Positions 41,319-50,265 of a DNA stretch of 64,000 nt are shown piece after piece. Source of the stretch: Streptomyces cavernae (GTDB taxonomy: Bacteria; Actinomycetota; Actinomycetes; Streptomycetales; Streptomycetaceae); assembly GCF_004023625.1 (NCBI RefSeq), contig NZ_RPDJ01000014.1:186001-250000 (forward strand). Reading direction: 5' to 3'. Numbering within the stretch: position 1 is the stretch's first letter; each line of letters opens with the position of its first letter. The notes beneath the pieces were generated by a model. That model worked only from the letters and a program-made list of their open reading frames with translations, was not told where the DNA came from and did no database searches. The position numbers were made by a program, and so were the translations under genes.

Positions 41319-41475
41319 TCGTGTGACGGTCCCCGTACACGAACCGTCACGGGCTGTGGAAACTTTGCGTAGATGCGTCCCGTCCCGACAGGGGACGCAA
41401 CCTCCGATGTCTGCCGTGCGTCAGTTCAGCAGGACGCCGGGAAGTACGCGGGGAAGCGTCGGGGAGGGATGGGCA

Positions 41476-41874
41476 GTGGGGAACACATCAGGGGGTGCGA
41501 TACGCCGTCGGCTGGTGCTTGCGATGGCCTTGTTCACCGCCTCGGGCCTGCTGGCGCTCGTCACGCCCACCGATGCGCAGGCGGCGTCCGCGCACTGCCC
41601 CGGACGCAAGATCCGTACGTTCACCTTCTCCACCGGGAAGGTCCTGGTCTTCAAGAACCGCGGCTACGTCTGCGCGGTGACCCTGCCCAAGCGCACGGGC
41701 AAGCGCCAGTGGATGTCGGTCAGCGTGCAGGCGCGCGGCAACTGGCCCGTGGTGAACGAGGGGAAGTTCACCCGGTACGCGGGCCCCGTGAACGTGCATG
41801 TCGGACACCGCCGCATCCTGATCAGGGGGGCTGTCGGCGGGGACTCGGTGACCAGGGGCTGGTTCAGGTGCTGA
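41476..41874 (+). CDS. Small secreted protein of unknown function
   Basis: A 132-aa precursor. The GTG at 41476 has GGGGAGGG 7 bases upstream and begins MGNTSGGAIRRR, followed by a hydrophobic signal (LVLAMALFTASGLLALVTPT) and a probable AQA cleavage. The mature part, about 90 residues, is basic with three cysteines (SAHCPGRK, YVCAVTL, C-terminal WFRC), so one disulfide is possible. I recognise no family. It lies between the ABC exporter and the secreted peptidase, both on the same strand. Confidence 0.65.
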   Translation: MGNTSGGAIRRRLVLAMALFTASGLLALVTPTDAQAASAHCPGRKIRTFTFSTGKVLVFKNRGYVCAVTLPKRTGKRQWMSVSVQARGNWPVVNEGKFTRYAGPVNVHVGHRRILIRGAVGGDSVTRGWFRC

Positions 41875-42013
41875 CGCGCGGGACAGCCCGAAACCCTCTT
41901 CCGGCTGACGCCCATTTGTGGCGCTTCGTCTGACGATTTCTCAGATACCTCTGGTGTCACGGCAGTTGCTCCGCTAGTTTCCGGCGGACATCTGTGTATT
42001 CCAGGGGAGAGTC

Positions 42014-43438
42014 ATGCGCAAGGCGCTCAGATGGCTGCTCGCGCTCGTGGTGCTGATCGGCACTGTCAGCACGGCCGGGGTGGCCACCGCCGCCCAGCCC
42101 GAGCCCGTCGACATCAAGGACCGGCTGCTCGCGATCGAGGGCATGAGCCTGATCCAGGAGAAGCCGTACACCGGCTACCGGTACTTCGTGCTCAACTACA
42201 CCCAGCCGGTCGACCACCGGCGCCCGTCGAAGGGAACGTTCCAGCAGCGGATCACCGTGCTGCACCGGGACACGTCCCGCCCGACGGTCTTCTACACCGG
42301 CGGCTACAACGTCTCCACGACACCCGGCCGCCGCGAACCCACCCAGATCGTGGACGGGAACCAGGTCTCCATGGAGTATCGGTTCTTCACGCCGTCCCGT
42401 CCCGACCCGGCCGACTGGACCAAGCTCGACATCTGGCAGGCCGCCAGCGACCAGCACCGCATCTTCAAGGCGCTGAAGCCGATATACGGCAAGAAGTGGA
42501 TCTCCACCGGCGGCTCCAAGGGCGGCATGACCGCCACCTACTACGAGCGTTTCTACCCGCGCGACATGGACGGTGTCGTCGCCTACGTGGCGCCCAACGA
42601 CGTGGTGAACAAGGAGGACTCCGCCTACGACCGCTTCTTCGCCAAGGTCGGCACCAAGGAGTGCCGCGACCGGCTGAACGCGGTGCAGCGCGAGGCGCTG
42701 GTGCGCCGTGAGCCGCTGGAGAAGAAGTACGCGGCGTACGCGGCCGAGAACGAGTACACCTTCAACACCATCGGCAGCCTGGACCGCGCTTACGAGGCGG
42801 TCGTTCTCGACTACGTCTGGGGCTTCTGGCAGTACAGCCTGCTGTCGGACTGCGACACCATCCCGGCGGACGCCAAGAACGCCACGGACGACGAGATCTT
42901 CACCTCGATCGACACGATCTCCGGGTTCTCCTTCTACACCGACCAGGGCCTGGAGCCGTACACGCCGTACTTCTACCAGGCGGGTACGCAGCTGGGCGCG
43001 CCGACCATCACCTTCCCGCACATCGAGAAGAAGTACATCCGCTACGGCTACCAGCCGCCGCGGAACTTCGTGCCGCGCTCCATCCCGATGAAGTTCCAGC
43101 CGTTCGCGATGCGCGACATCGACACCTGGGTCAAGCACCGCGCCAACCGCATGCTCTTCGTCTACGGCGAGAACGACCCGTGGGGCGCCGAGCCGTTCCG
43201 CCTCGGCCGGGGCGCGAAGGACTCCTACGTCTTCACGGCCCCGGGCCTGAACCACGGCGCCAACGTGGCCGGCCTGATCGCCGACGAGAAGGCCCTCGCG
43301 ACCGCCCGCATCCTCGACTGGGCGGGAGTCGCCTCCACAACGGTCCAGGAGGACCCTTCGAAGGCGAAGCCACTGGCCAAGTTCGACGCGAAGCTGGACA
43401 AGCGCGACGTCGAGCGTGAGCCGGCGCTGCGTCCGTAG
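42014..43438 (+). CDS. Secreted tripeptidyl-aminopeptidase-like serine protease (S28/S37 type)
   Basis: A 474-aa exported alpha/beta-hydrolase peptidase. Signal peptide: MRKALRWLLALVVLIGTVST then AGVATA. The nucleophile elbow is STGGSKGGMTATYYERFYP (Ser near residue 169), the acid is in FVYGENDPWGAEPF and the histidine in PGLNHGANV, the expected order and spacing. YPRDMDGVVAYVAPND after the elbow is typical of the Streptomyces secreted peptidase family (PF05576, known as S37/PS-10, and grouped by some with S28). It trims tripeptides or prolyl peptides extracellularly. GGGGAGAG precedes the ATG. Confidence 0.9.
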   Translation: MRKALRWLLALVVLIGTVSTAGVATAAQPEPVDIKDRLLAIEGMSLIQEKPYTGYRYFVLNYTQPVDHRRPSKGTFQQRITVLHRDTSRPTVFYTGGYNVSTTPGRREPTQIVDGNQVSMEYRFFTPSRPDPADWTKLDIWQAASDQHRIFKALKPIYGKKWISTGGSKGGMTATYYERFYPRDMDGVVAYVAPNDVVNKEDSAYDRFFAKVGTKECRDRLNAVQREALVRREPLEKKYAAYAAENEYTFNTIGSLDRAYEAVVLDYVWGFWQYSLLSDCDTIPADAKNATDDEIFTSIDTISGFSFYTDQGLEPYTPYFYQAGTQLGAPTITFPHIEKKYIRYGYQPPRNFVPRSIPMKFQPFAMRDIDTWVKHRANRMLFVYGENDPWGAEPFRLGRGAKDSYVFTAPGLNHGANVAGLIADEKALATARILDWAGVASTTVQEDPSKAKPLAKFDAKLDKRDVEREPALRP

Positions 43439-43471
43439 TCCCGCACACACGGGAGTAGTCCCGCGCACACA

Positions 43472-43504
43472 GGAGGGGCTGAACCGCGAGTGTTCAGCCC
43501 CTCC
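43472..43504. terminator. Bidirectional terminator between peptidase and lipoprotein genes
   Basis: GGAGGGGCTGAAC (43472-43484) pairs perfectly with GTTCAGCCCCTCC (43492-43504) around a 7-base loop between two convergent genes. It is preceded by a duplicated GTAGTCCCGCRCACAC element (43437 and 43455). Confidence 0.85.
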
Positions 43505-43515
43505 CGCACGCGAAC

Positions 43516-44142
43516 TCACAGCTTGCGGGCACACCCCACCGGCTTGGGACCCCCGAGCTCGACGTACAGCGAGGTCGACCCCGGGCACTGCGCCCGGCTC
43601 TTCACCGCCGACGCCACCTTGAACTCCGGCTTGTTCTCCGCCTTGCCGTCGCAAGCGGTCTCCCGGACCTCTCCCTTGCCCGCGCTGTAGACACAGTCGC
43701 CGACGATGGTCCGCGGCCCGCCCCCGCCACCGGGGTCACCCGGATGCGGCGGCTGGAGGTTGCGCATGCAGGCGTAGCCCTGCGGGATCGCTCCGCCGCC
43801 GTCCTCGCCCGAGGCGCCGCTCTGCTCGCTGATGTGCAGCACGAAGTCCGTCGTGGCGGGGCACAGCGGCCCGTCCGCGACCTTCCCGTCGTAGCGGGCG
43901 ATCACCCGCGCCGACGCCCGCTCACTGCCGCACGACACCTCGGTGAAGTTCGTCGTACCGAAGGAACTGCACTCGTCGACTCCCAGGAACTCCGCCCCGA
44001 ACCCCGAGGACGTCACCGTCCGCGCAGGCGAGGGCTCCTGGCCCAGCCGGCTGTCCGACGACCCCGACGACTGGCATCCGGTGAGCGCAGCCACCACGGT
44101 CAGCAGCGCGCACACCACCCCCACACCGTGCCTCTTGCGCAT
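43516..44142 (-). CDS. Cysteine-rich lipoprotein of unknown function
   Basis: A 208-aa lipoprotein: signal MRKRHGVGVVCALLTVVAAL and lipobox LTGC followed by QSSGSSDS. The mature part has about eight cysteines (VDECSSFG, EVSCGSE, GPLCPATT, YACMRN, GDCVYS, ETACDG, AQCPGS, VGCARKL), spaced as if in disulfides, and duplicated-looking halves in which a Cys strand precedes a D/E-rich turn. It resembles small exported septum/LppU-like proteins of actinobacteria but I cannot assign a family. GGGGGG lies 6-11 bases before the ATG. It stands alone. Confidence 0.7.
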   Translation of the reverse strand: MRKRHGVGVVCALLTVVAALTGCQSSGSSDSRLGQEPSPARTVTSSGFGAEFLGVDECSSFGTTNFTEVSCGSERASARVIARYDGKVADGPLCPATTDFVLHISEQSGASGEDGGGAIPQGYACMRNLQPPHPGDPGGGGGPRTIVGDCVYSAGKGEVRETACDGKAENKPEFKVASAVKSRAQCPGSTSLYVELGGPKPVGCARKL

Positions 44143-44277
44143 AGGAAACCCCCCCGATTCACCTGTCCAGCGTGACGCGCCGGAGCGTGCCCACGCCAGG
44201 TGTGTGGGGTCCTTTGCGCATGTTGGAGTTGACACGCCGGGTGGGAAGCGTACATCCGGTACGTCAGACACAGTCCG

Positions 44278-46098
44278 CTAGTACATCAAACCGTGCCCTA
44301 TGGGGAACATCACTTGTGTCGGATCGTCCGCGCGCTGCACCGGCACCGGCAGCTTCCCCCGAGGCCGCACCCGCCCCGCGATCACCCGCACCGCGGCCCG
44401 CAGTTCTACGTCCGTCCACGAGTACGCCGCCAGATACGCTTCCACACCCGGCAGCTGGGCCACGTCGTACGGATTGCGGACGGCCACCGCGACCACCGGC
44501 ACCCCGGTCGCGAGCAGCGCGTTCACCAGCGTCTTCTGCGCGGCCGCGAGGTTGTATGTGGCGACGAGGACCGCGTCCCTGCCACGCGCCGCGGCCACCG
44601 CCGTCTCGACGGTCGCCTGCGACGGGTTGGTGCCGGTGGACAGCGCGGTCGCCGTGAAGCCGAGTTCGTCGAGCGCGGTCGCGAGCACGGTGGTGGGCGG
44701 GCCCGTGGTGCCGGACGGGGACGCCGGGTCGGCGCCGACGACCAGGACGTTCCGGTGCGTCCGCCGGGACAGCGGAAGCAGCCCGCGCGAGTTGACCAGC
44801 AGCGTCGTGGTCCGTTCCGCGATCCGGTCCGCCGCCCTCAGGTGCGCGGCCGTGCCCACCGTACGGTCCACGCCGGCATGGGTGACGTACGGGTTCTTCA
44901 GCAGCCCCACCTTCGCCTTCAGCCGCAGGATGCGCAGGATCGACCGATCCAGCCGGGCCTCGGTCAGCTCACCCTGCCGCACGGCCCTCAGCACCGCGTT
45001 CCAGGCGACGTCCAGCGAGGGCGGGTTGAGGAGCTGGTCGACACCGGCCTTCAGCGCCAGCACGGGCACCCGGTCGTCGCCGTACTTGGTGCGCACGCCC
45101 TGCATGCCGAGCGAGTCCGTGACCACCACCCCGTCGTAGCCGAGCCGTTCGCGCAGGATGCCGGTGAGGATCGGATGCGAGAGGGTGGCCGGGTCGCCGG
45201 AGGGGTCGAGCGCCGGGACCATGATGTGCGCCGTCATGATGGAGTCGATGCCCGCCGCGATCGCCGCCCGGAACGGCGGGGCGTCGAGCGTCGCCCACTG
45301 TTCCTCGGTGTGCTCGATCACCGGGAAGCCGTAGTGGCTGTCGGTCTCGGTGTCGCCGTGCCCCGGGAAGTGCTTGGCGGTGGCCGCGACCCGGGCCCCC
45401 TGGTAGCCCTTGACCTGCGCGGCGACCATACGGGCCACTGCCTGCGGGTCGGCGCCGAAGGAGCGTACGCCGATGACCGGGTTGGCCGGGTTGACGTTGA
45501 CGTCGGCGTCCGGCGCGTAGTTCTGGTTGATGCCCAGCGCGCGCAGTTCCGCGGCGGCGATCCGTCCGGCCTCGCGGGCGTCCGTCCGCAGTCCGCCCGC
45601 GCCGAGCGCCATCGCTCCCGGGAACAGGGTCGCGGGCTTGCCCACCCGGCAGACGATGCCGTGTTCCTGGTCGGTGGCGATGAGCAGCGGCAGTCCGCGG
45701 GGCAGGTCGAGGGACGCCCGCTGGATGCCGTTGGACAGATCGGCGATCTGGTGAGGATCACGGGTGTTGTGCGCCCAGGTGAAGTAGATGACACCGCCGA
45801 CGCGGTACTTGGCGACCAGCTCCGCGGCGGTGCGGACCCCGATCTCCTTGAGGTTGGCGTCGATGTCGGCCTGGTCCGGGGCGGTGGCCGAATGTCCGTA
45901 CACCCGCATGACGAACAGCTGGCCCACCTTCTCCTCCAGCGTCATGCGGGAGATGAGGGCGCGGAGCCGTGCGTCGTCCGAGGGGAGGGAGTGGGCGGGG
46001 GCCGCACCCAGCGCCCCGGCGGCGGCCGCCGCGGTCGCGGCCGAGGCGGCGAGAACGGTACGTCTGGAGGTGCTTCCCGTGCTGCGACTGTCGTGCAC
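44278..46098 (-). CDS. Exported GH3 beta-N-acetylglucosaminidase (NagZ-like)
   Basis: A 606-aa GH3 enzyme exported by the Tat route: SRRTVLAASAATAAAAAGAL is a twin-arginine signal. The barrel domain carries the N-acetylglucosaminidase signature KHFPGHGDTETDSH (His-Asp acid/base dyad) and the nucleophile Asp in GVVVTDSLGMQGV. A C-terminal alpha/beta sandwich (about 400-606) follows (NVLVVGADPASPSG, VLVATYNLAAAQ). It probably trims muropeptides or chitin fragments outside the cell. The GTG at 46098 is selected for GGAAGGAG 6 bases upstream. An operator-like pair lies about 100 bases upstream. Confidence 0.9.
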   Translation of the reverse strand: MHDSRSTGSTSRRTVLAASAATAAAAAGALGAAPAHSLPSDDARLRALISRMTLEEKVGQLFVMRVYGHSATAPDQADIDANLKEIGVRTAAELVAKYRVGGVIYFTWAHNTRDPHQIADLSNGIQRASLDLPRGLPLLIATDQEHGIVCRVGKPATLFPGAMALGAGGLRTDAREAGRIAAAELRALGINQNYAPDADVNVNPANPVIGVRSFGADPQAVARMVAAQVKGYQGARVAATAKHFPGHGDTETDSHYGFPVIEHTEEQWATLDAPPFRAAIAAGIDSIMTAHIMVPALDPSGDPATLSHPILTGILRERLGYDGVVVTDSLGMQGVRTKYGDDRVPVLALKAGVDQLLNPPSLDVAWNAVLRAVRQGELTEARLDRSILRILRLKAKVGLLKNPYVTHAGVDRTVGTAAHLRAADRIAERTTTLLVNSRGLLPLSRRTHRNVLVVGADPASPSGTTGPPTTVLATALDELGFTATALSTGTNPSQATVETAVAAARGRDAVLVATYNLAAAQKTLVNALLATGVPVVAVAVRNPYDVAQLPGVEAYLAAYSWTDVELRAAVRVIAGRVRPRGKLPVPVQRADDPTQVMFPIGHGLMY

Positions 46099-46190
46099 GT
46101 GCGCTCCTTCCGGAGGGGATCCGTGGGGGATCCGTCGGGATCCATGAGGGAATCCCTGAGGTTGGATCCAGTGGAGGGGCTGCTGGTGAA

Positions 46191-46229
46191 GGAAACTTCC
46201 GACGAGCCACGAATAACCGGGAAGTTTCT
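46191..46229. promoter_or_regulatory. Paired GGAA-N2-TTCC elements upstream of the GH3 gene
   Basis: GGAAACTTCC (46191-46200) and GGGAAGTTTCTT (46219-46230) are inverted copies of each other; the 9-base arms GAAACTTCC and GGAAGTTTC are perfectly complementary and 19 bases apart. Each copy is itself a small palindrome. They sit about 93-131 bases before the GTG of the minus-strand GH3 gene, so a repressor dimer pair or a leader hairpin is plausible. Confidence 0.5.
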
Positions 46230-46299
46230 TACGGTCAAGGGTGTACACGACAACGAGCCGAGCGGCGGCGACACGCTCAGGACTCACCGGAGAGGGCTG

Positions 46300-46538
46300 A
46301 GGGGTCCTTGCACTATGAGCGTCCGATGAGGTCGCGTGGTCTGGTGCCGTGCATCGCAAGGCGCCCAAGAGCCCTCGATGGGCGTGCCCCCGCTCGAGCG
46401 GAGTCGAGAGTGGGGGAGGAGCTACCAGGGCTTTTCGGCAACGCTGCGATGGGGGGTCCCCCTGCTCGAGCGCAGCCGAGAGCTTGGGGGAGCGGTGCCA
46501 GGCCGCGCGACCCGGGCGGGCATAGTGCAAGGACCCCT
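46300..46538. repeat. Foldback, MITE-like repeat element (239 bases)
   Basis: AGGGGTCCTTGCACTATG at 46300-46317 is repeated inverted and perfectly (CATAGTGCAAGGACCCCT) at 46521-46538. The inverted similarity continues inward (GTCGCGTGGTCTGG versus CCAGGCCGCGCGAC, then CATCGCA versus TGCGATG). Within lie two copies of a C-rich/G-rich hairpin unit with CTCGAGCG and GAGAG (46388-46422 and 46457-46497), a form I know as frequent in Streptomyces intergenic DNA. There is no transposase frame and no clear target duplication. It could be a non-autonomous element or give a structured RNA. Confidence 0.65.
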
Positions 46539-46543
46539 GAGGG

Positions 46544-46585
46544 GCCGTCACCGGCGCAGTCGGAGGGGGGCGCGCCGGTGACGGC
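46544..46585. terminator. 14-base-pair inverted repeat beside the foldback element
   Basis: GCCGTCACCGGCGC (46544-46557) pairs perfectly with GCGCCGGTGACGGC (46572-46585) around a 14-base G-rich loop. It directly follows the right end of the foldback repeat. It is terminator-like, but no gene ends here, so it may belong to the same mobile structure. Confidence 0.6.
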
Positions 46586-46878
46586 GTGCTGCCGGCCGCA
46601 GGCGGTGGAGAGGGTGTTGTCAGCGATCGCAGCCAGCAGCGAGGCCGACACCGCACAACGGAGACTCATCCGGCAGCACGCACATTGGACGGACACCTCC
46701 CGGGGCGGGTTCCCGGGTTTCCGGAAATTGGTACCGGTGTGGTCCCAGTGGCTCAGGAGCCGAGACTTTCGGCCGCTGCCGGCCCCTGCTTGCGGCGCTG
46801 CCGCGGGGAATTCCGCTCGACGGCCGAGGGCGGGTGGGGAAGAGTGCTCCCGACCACGGAGACGGGGAGCAGCGGACG
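46586..46878. other. Leader region of the acetyltransferase gene
   Basis: About 290 bases between the repeats and the acetyltransferase start. No credible gene and no further repeat are seen. It ends in the GGGGAG ribosome-binding site at 46864. Confidence 0.4.
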
Positions 46879-47517
46879 ATGACTTTCAAGCTGGTGGGGC
46901 CGGTCCTCGAAGGCGAGTTGGTGCGGCTGGAGCCCTTGGCGCAGCACCACGCGGCCGGCCTCGCGGAGGCGGCGGAGGAGGACCGCGGCTCGTACGCGTA
47001 CACCTGGGTGCCCAGGGCGGACGAGGTCGGACAGTACATCGACGCACAGCTCGCCCGGGCGGCGGCGGGCAGCCTCGCACCGTACGCGCAGGTGTCGCGG
47101 TCCTCGGGGCGGGTGGTCGGAACCACGTCCTACTGGGAGCCGCGTTCATGGCGGTCGGCGGACCGGCTGGACGCGATCGAGGTCGGCTTCACCTGGCTCG
47201 CCAAGTCGGCCCAGGGCACGGGGATCAACCCCGAGTCCAAGCTCCTGCTGTTCCGCCACGCCTTCGACAACTGGGGGGTGGCGCGTGTGGACTTGAAGAC
47301 CGACGCACGCAACAGCCGTTCCCGTGCCGCGATCGAGGCCGCGGGAGCACGGTTCGAGGGAGTCCTGCGCAACTGGTCCCGCTCCTGGGCCCCGGGCGAG
47401 GAGGGCCAACTCCGTGACTCCGCCATCTATGCGATCACGGAGGGGGAATGGCCCCAGTGCCGGGCCCGGCTGGAGGAACGGCTGTCCGCGATACGGGTGC
47501 GTACGGCCCGCTCGTGA
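46879..47517 (+). CDS. GNAT-family N-acetyltransferase (RimJ/RimL type)
   Basis: A 212-aa acetyl-CoA-dependent acetyltransferase. Family features: LVGPVLEGELVRLEPLAQHH at the start, GRVVGTTSYWEPRSW (central strands), GFTWLAKSAQGTGINPESKL (the acetyl-CoA loop, here SAQGTGIN in place of the usual RGxGxG), RVDLKTDARNSRSRAAIEAA (conserved Asn) and the closing RDSAIYAITEGEWPQCRARL. The substrate is unknown; relatives act on ribosomal-protein N termini or small molecules. The ATG at 46879 follows GGGGAG by 9 bases. It is convergent with the acyltransferase gene, and a short CGTACGG/CCGTACG stem separates them. Confidence 0.85.
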   Translation: MTFKLVGPVLEGELVRLEPLAQHHAAGLAEAAEEDRGSYAYTWVPRADEVGQYIDAQLARAAAGSLAPYAQVSRSSGRVVGTTSYWEPRSWRSADRLDAIEVGFTWLAKSAQGTGINPESKLLLFRHAFDNWGVARVDLKTDARNSRSRAAIEAAGARFEGVLRNWSRSWAPGEEGQLRDSAIYAITEGEWPQCRARLEERLSAIRVRTARS

Positions 47518-47566
47518 ACCGTACGTCTGACCCCAGCGACCGCTGTGCCGGGGCGTTCCGCTGTGT

Positions 47567-49678
47567 TCAGGGCGCACCCACGAGGCGATCCAGTGACGAC
47601 GCCAGAACCGGGGCAAGCGCCTCGGCGTACGCCTCTGAGAGGTGGCTGTCGTCGCGGTAGACGGCGGTGTCGGCGACGACTACGGGGCAGATGCCGGTGC
47701 GGGGGGCGCAGACCCAGGGGGTGGGGTCGATGACGGTGGTGGTCGTGGTGGACGCGGCGGCGCGGATGGCCGCACCGCGGGTGGCGTCGCGGGTCGCGTC
47801 CGGCAAGTGGTTCGCGCAGGCGCGTAGTTGCAGGGAGTTCCTGGCGGCGCAGTCGATGGGGTCCCCTTTGGGCCATGGGGTGTCGAGCAGGGCGGCGATC
47901 CGGGTGCCGGAGGTGCCCAGTTCGCGGAAGGTGTTCTCGAAGCCGGTGGTCCACTGGTGGAGGGGGTCGGCGGCGGGGCGGGCCGGGTCGCCGGCGTCCG
48001 AGGAGGAGACGACGACCAGGGCGGGGCGCAGGCTCTTGATCCTTGCCACGGCGTTGGAGCGCCAGGTGTCGCAGGCGGTGTAGGGCTTGTGATCGCTGAC
48101 GATGGTCACGTCGGCGACCTTGCAGGAGGCCTTCGTCAACGAGACCAGCTTCCAGCCGCGTGCGGTCGCGAGCACGCGCAGGGCCGGGAACCACTGGGCC
48201 GCGTGGGAGTCGCCGAAGAGGACGACCGTACGGGAGGACGACCGGTCGCCGTAGACGCAGGGCCGGGGGCGCGTGGCGGCGTGGTCGACGTGGCAGCCGT
48301 CCCGGTAGACCGCGGAGCGGGAGGACTTCACCTTCGGCAGGGGCGGGGCGAGGTTGCTCGGCAGGGCGGTGGGGGACGACGCAAGGAGTTCGCTGAGACG
48401 TGCCTGCGGGGCCGGTGCGTCGGAGAGAGCCTGCGCCAGCGCGGGCGCGGGGGCGCCCACCTCGATCGTCGGCGGGACCGCCGTCGCCGTCAGCGACAGC
48501 GCCGAGGCGCCCGCGGACAGCGCGGTCCCGAGGGCCAGGGCGCGGCGGGGGCGTCCGCGGAAGGCCCGGTGGAAGCGGACCGGGTTTTCGACGAAGTGCA
48601 GGGTCAGCCACGCCAGGAGCAGCGCCGCCGCGGACAGCCCGAGCGCGAGCGGCACGTCGGCGGTGCCGTCGGCGCGGCCCAGCGCCGCCGGTGCTATGAC
48701 CAGCAGCGGCCAGTGCCACAGGTACCAGCCGTACGAGAGTCCACCGAGCCACACCAGCGGTCGCCGCCCCAGCAGCCACCCCGCGCCGTACGGGGTGGGC
48801 GCGCAGCCGCCGGCCAGGACGAGCGCGGTGCCGGCGACCGGCAGGAGGGCGTGGTAGCCGGGGAAGGGCGTCTCGTCGTCGTACCAGACCGCTGCCAGGG
48901 TGACGCAGGCCAGGCCGAGCCAGGTCAGCGGGGCCCCGAGGGCGGCGGGCAGTCGTTCCAGCCGGCCGGTGGCCAGCGCCAGGAACGCACCGGCGCCCAG
49001 TTCCCAGGCCCGGGTGAGGGAACCGAAGTACGCCCAGGGCGCCGAGGAGTTCGTCAGGAGAACGCCCGCCGCGAACGACCCCAGGCACAGGACCCCGAGC
49101 GGCACCGCGACCAGCCGGCGCCGACCGCGGGCCACCCGCCAGGTGAGCAGCAGGAGCAGCGGCCACACCAGGTAGAACTGCTCCTCCACGGCGAGCGACC
49201 AGAAGTGCTGGAACGGCGACGGCGGGCTGTTCTGGGCGAGATAGTCCGTACCGGCCGCCGCCAGCCGGAAGTTGACCGCGTACAGCGCGCCGGCGAGGGC
49301 GTCACCCGCGTACTCCGCGAGCCGCGCCGTCGACAGGAACAGCCACGCCCCGCCCAGCGTGACGGCGATGACCAGGGACGACGCGGGAAGCAGCCGCAGT
49401 GCCCGGCGCGCGTAGAAGGAACGGACCGACACCCGGCCGGTGGTGCCGAGTTCGCGCAGCAGCAGCGACGTGATCAGGAAACCGGAGATCACGAAGAAGA
49501 CGTCGACACCGATGTAACCGCCACTGACCTGGGACACGCCGGCGTGGGAGAGCACCACCAGCCCGACGGCCACCGCGCGCAGCCCCTGGATGTCGAGCCG
49601 CAGCGCATGGCCCGGGGGCGGTACGGAGCTGCCGCTCGCCGGGACGGTACGTATCTCGGCGGACATGACGCTCGGCAT
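47567..49678 (-). CDS. OafA/YrhL-type membrane acyltransferase with SGNH domain
   Basis: A 703-aa envelope protein. The N-terminal two thirds (about residues 20-400) is an acyltransferase-3 membrane domain with some ten helices, starting LRLDIQGLRAVAVGLVVLSH (catalytic His) and GGYIGVDVFFVISGFLITSL; FWSLAVEEQFYLVWPLLLLL is another hallmark. The C-terminal third is an extracytoplasmic SGNH hydrolase: VVLFGDSHAAQW (Ser nucleophile) and DDSHLSEAYAEALA (Asp-His). Such fusions O-acetylate cell-wall glycans or exported polysaccharides. ATG 49678 is preferred (GAGGAGAG about 10 bases upstream); ATG 49666 is possible. It stands alone. Confidence 0.9.
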   Translation of the reverse strand: MPSVMSAEIRTVPASGSSVPPPGHALRLDIQGLRAVAVGLVVLSHAGVSQVSGGYIGVDVFFVISGFLITSLLLRELGTTGRVSVRSFYARRALRLLPASSLVIAVTLGGAWLFLSTARLAEYAGDALAGALYAVNFRLAAAGTDYLAQNSPPSPFQHFWSLAVEEQFYLVWPLLLLLTWRVARGRRRLVAVPLGVLCLGSFAAGVLLTNSSAPWAYFGSLTRAWELGAGAFLALATGRLERLPAALGAPLTWLGLACVTLAAVWYDDETPFPGYHALLPVAGTALVLAGGCAPTPYGAGWLLGRRPLVWLGGLSYGWYLWHWPLLVIAPAALGRADGTADVPLALGLSAAALLLAWLTLHFVENPVRFHRAFRGRPRRALALGTALSAGASALSLTATAVPPTIEVGAPAPALAQALSDAPAPQARLSELLASSPTALPSNLAPPLPKVKSSRSAVYRDGCHVDHAATRPRPCVYGDRSSSRTVVLFGDSHAAQWFPALRVLATARGWKLVSLTKASCKVADVTIVSDHKPYTACDTWRSNAVARIKSLRPALVVVSSSDAGDPARPAADPLHQWTTGFENTFRELGTSGTRIAALLDTPWPKGDPIDCAARNSLQLRACANHLPDATRDATRGAAIRAAASTTTTTVIDPTPWVCAPRTGICPVVVADTAVYRDDSHLSEAYAEALAPVLASSLDRLVGAP

Positions 49679-50265
49679 CAGGGGGTGACTCTCCTCGGAC
49701 GACTGACACGCTTCCGCCAAGAAGATCAGCCCGGCCGCCACACGCGGTTCCGCAGTTTCGCCCCGACTTCGCCTCACCCGCGAAGATTCAACCGCGGGAA
49801 ACCACCGGTTCACCCCCATTCAGCCTGGGCGTTCGCCGCTGTCCAGCCAGGGCGTTCCCTCCATTCGGCCCGGGCGCTCCCAGAGGGCGTCAGTCTCTGT
49901 GAACCGCGCGATCGACTTCGCCCGGTCGTTGGCGTCCACCGGGGCACCGGGCTGGTGGAAGCGGTCGCCGAAGTGCCGGGGAAGGGTGCGTACATCGTCC
50001 GTCGTGAGGGCGACACGGCCGTCGAGGAACGCATCGAACCCCGCCTGCTGCCCGCCCCGCCGGAGTAGGGGGAGCCGCGAGGTCTCCTCTGGTGGGACCG
50101 GCGGCTGAAACGACCGTTGACGATCCGAGACGACTGTCGATGATCCGTGACAACGTTTCCGAGCCAACCGCCGTACAAAACAAGACGGTTGGGCCATGAT
50201 CTCCTCAACTCCCTCGCGGCGGTCCGGTGCGGGAGGCAATCCATGGGATGCATGAGGAGTTGCAC
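49679..50265. other. Divergent intergenic region before the amidase gene
   Basis: About 590 bases. No supported gene. A plus-strand frame ends with TGLVEAVAEVPGKGAYIVRR and EERIEPRLLPAPPE (stop at 50068), which has protein-like composition but no start or family match, so it may be a fossil 3' end. Short repeats CAGCCAGGGCG/CAGCCTGGGCG occur near 49820 and 49842, and GATCCGAGAC/GATCCGTGAC near 50119 and 50142. The right end has the GAGGAG ribosome-binding site of the amidase. Confidence 0.4.

Noticed and set aside
49899..50108. Frames in the gap before the amidase, including a protein-like tail ending EERIEPRLLPAPPE
   Set aside because: No start codon with a ribosome-binding site and no recognisable domain; at most a fossil 3' end.
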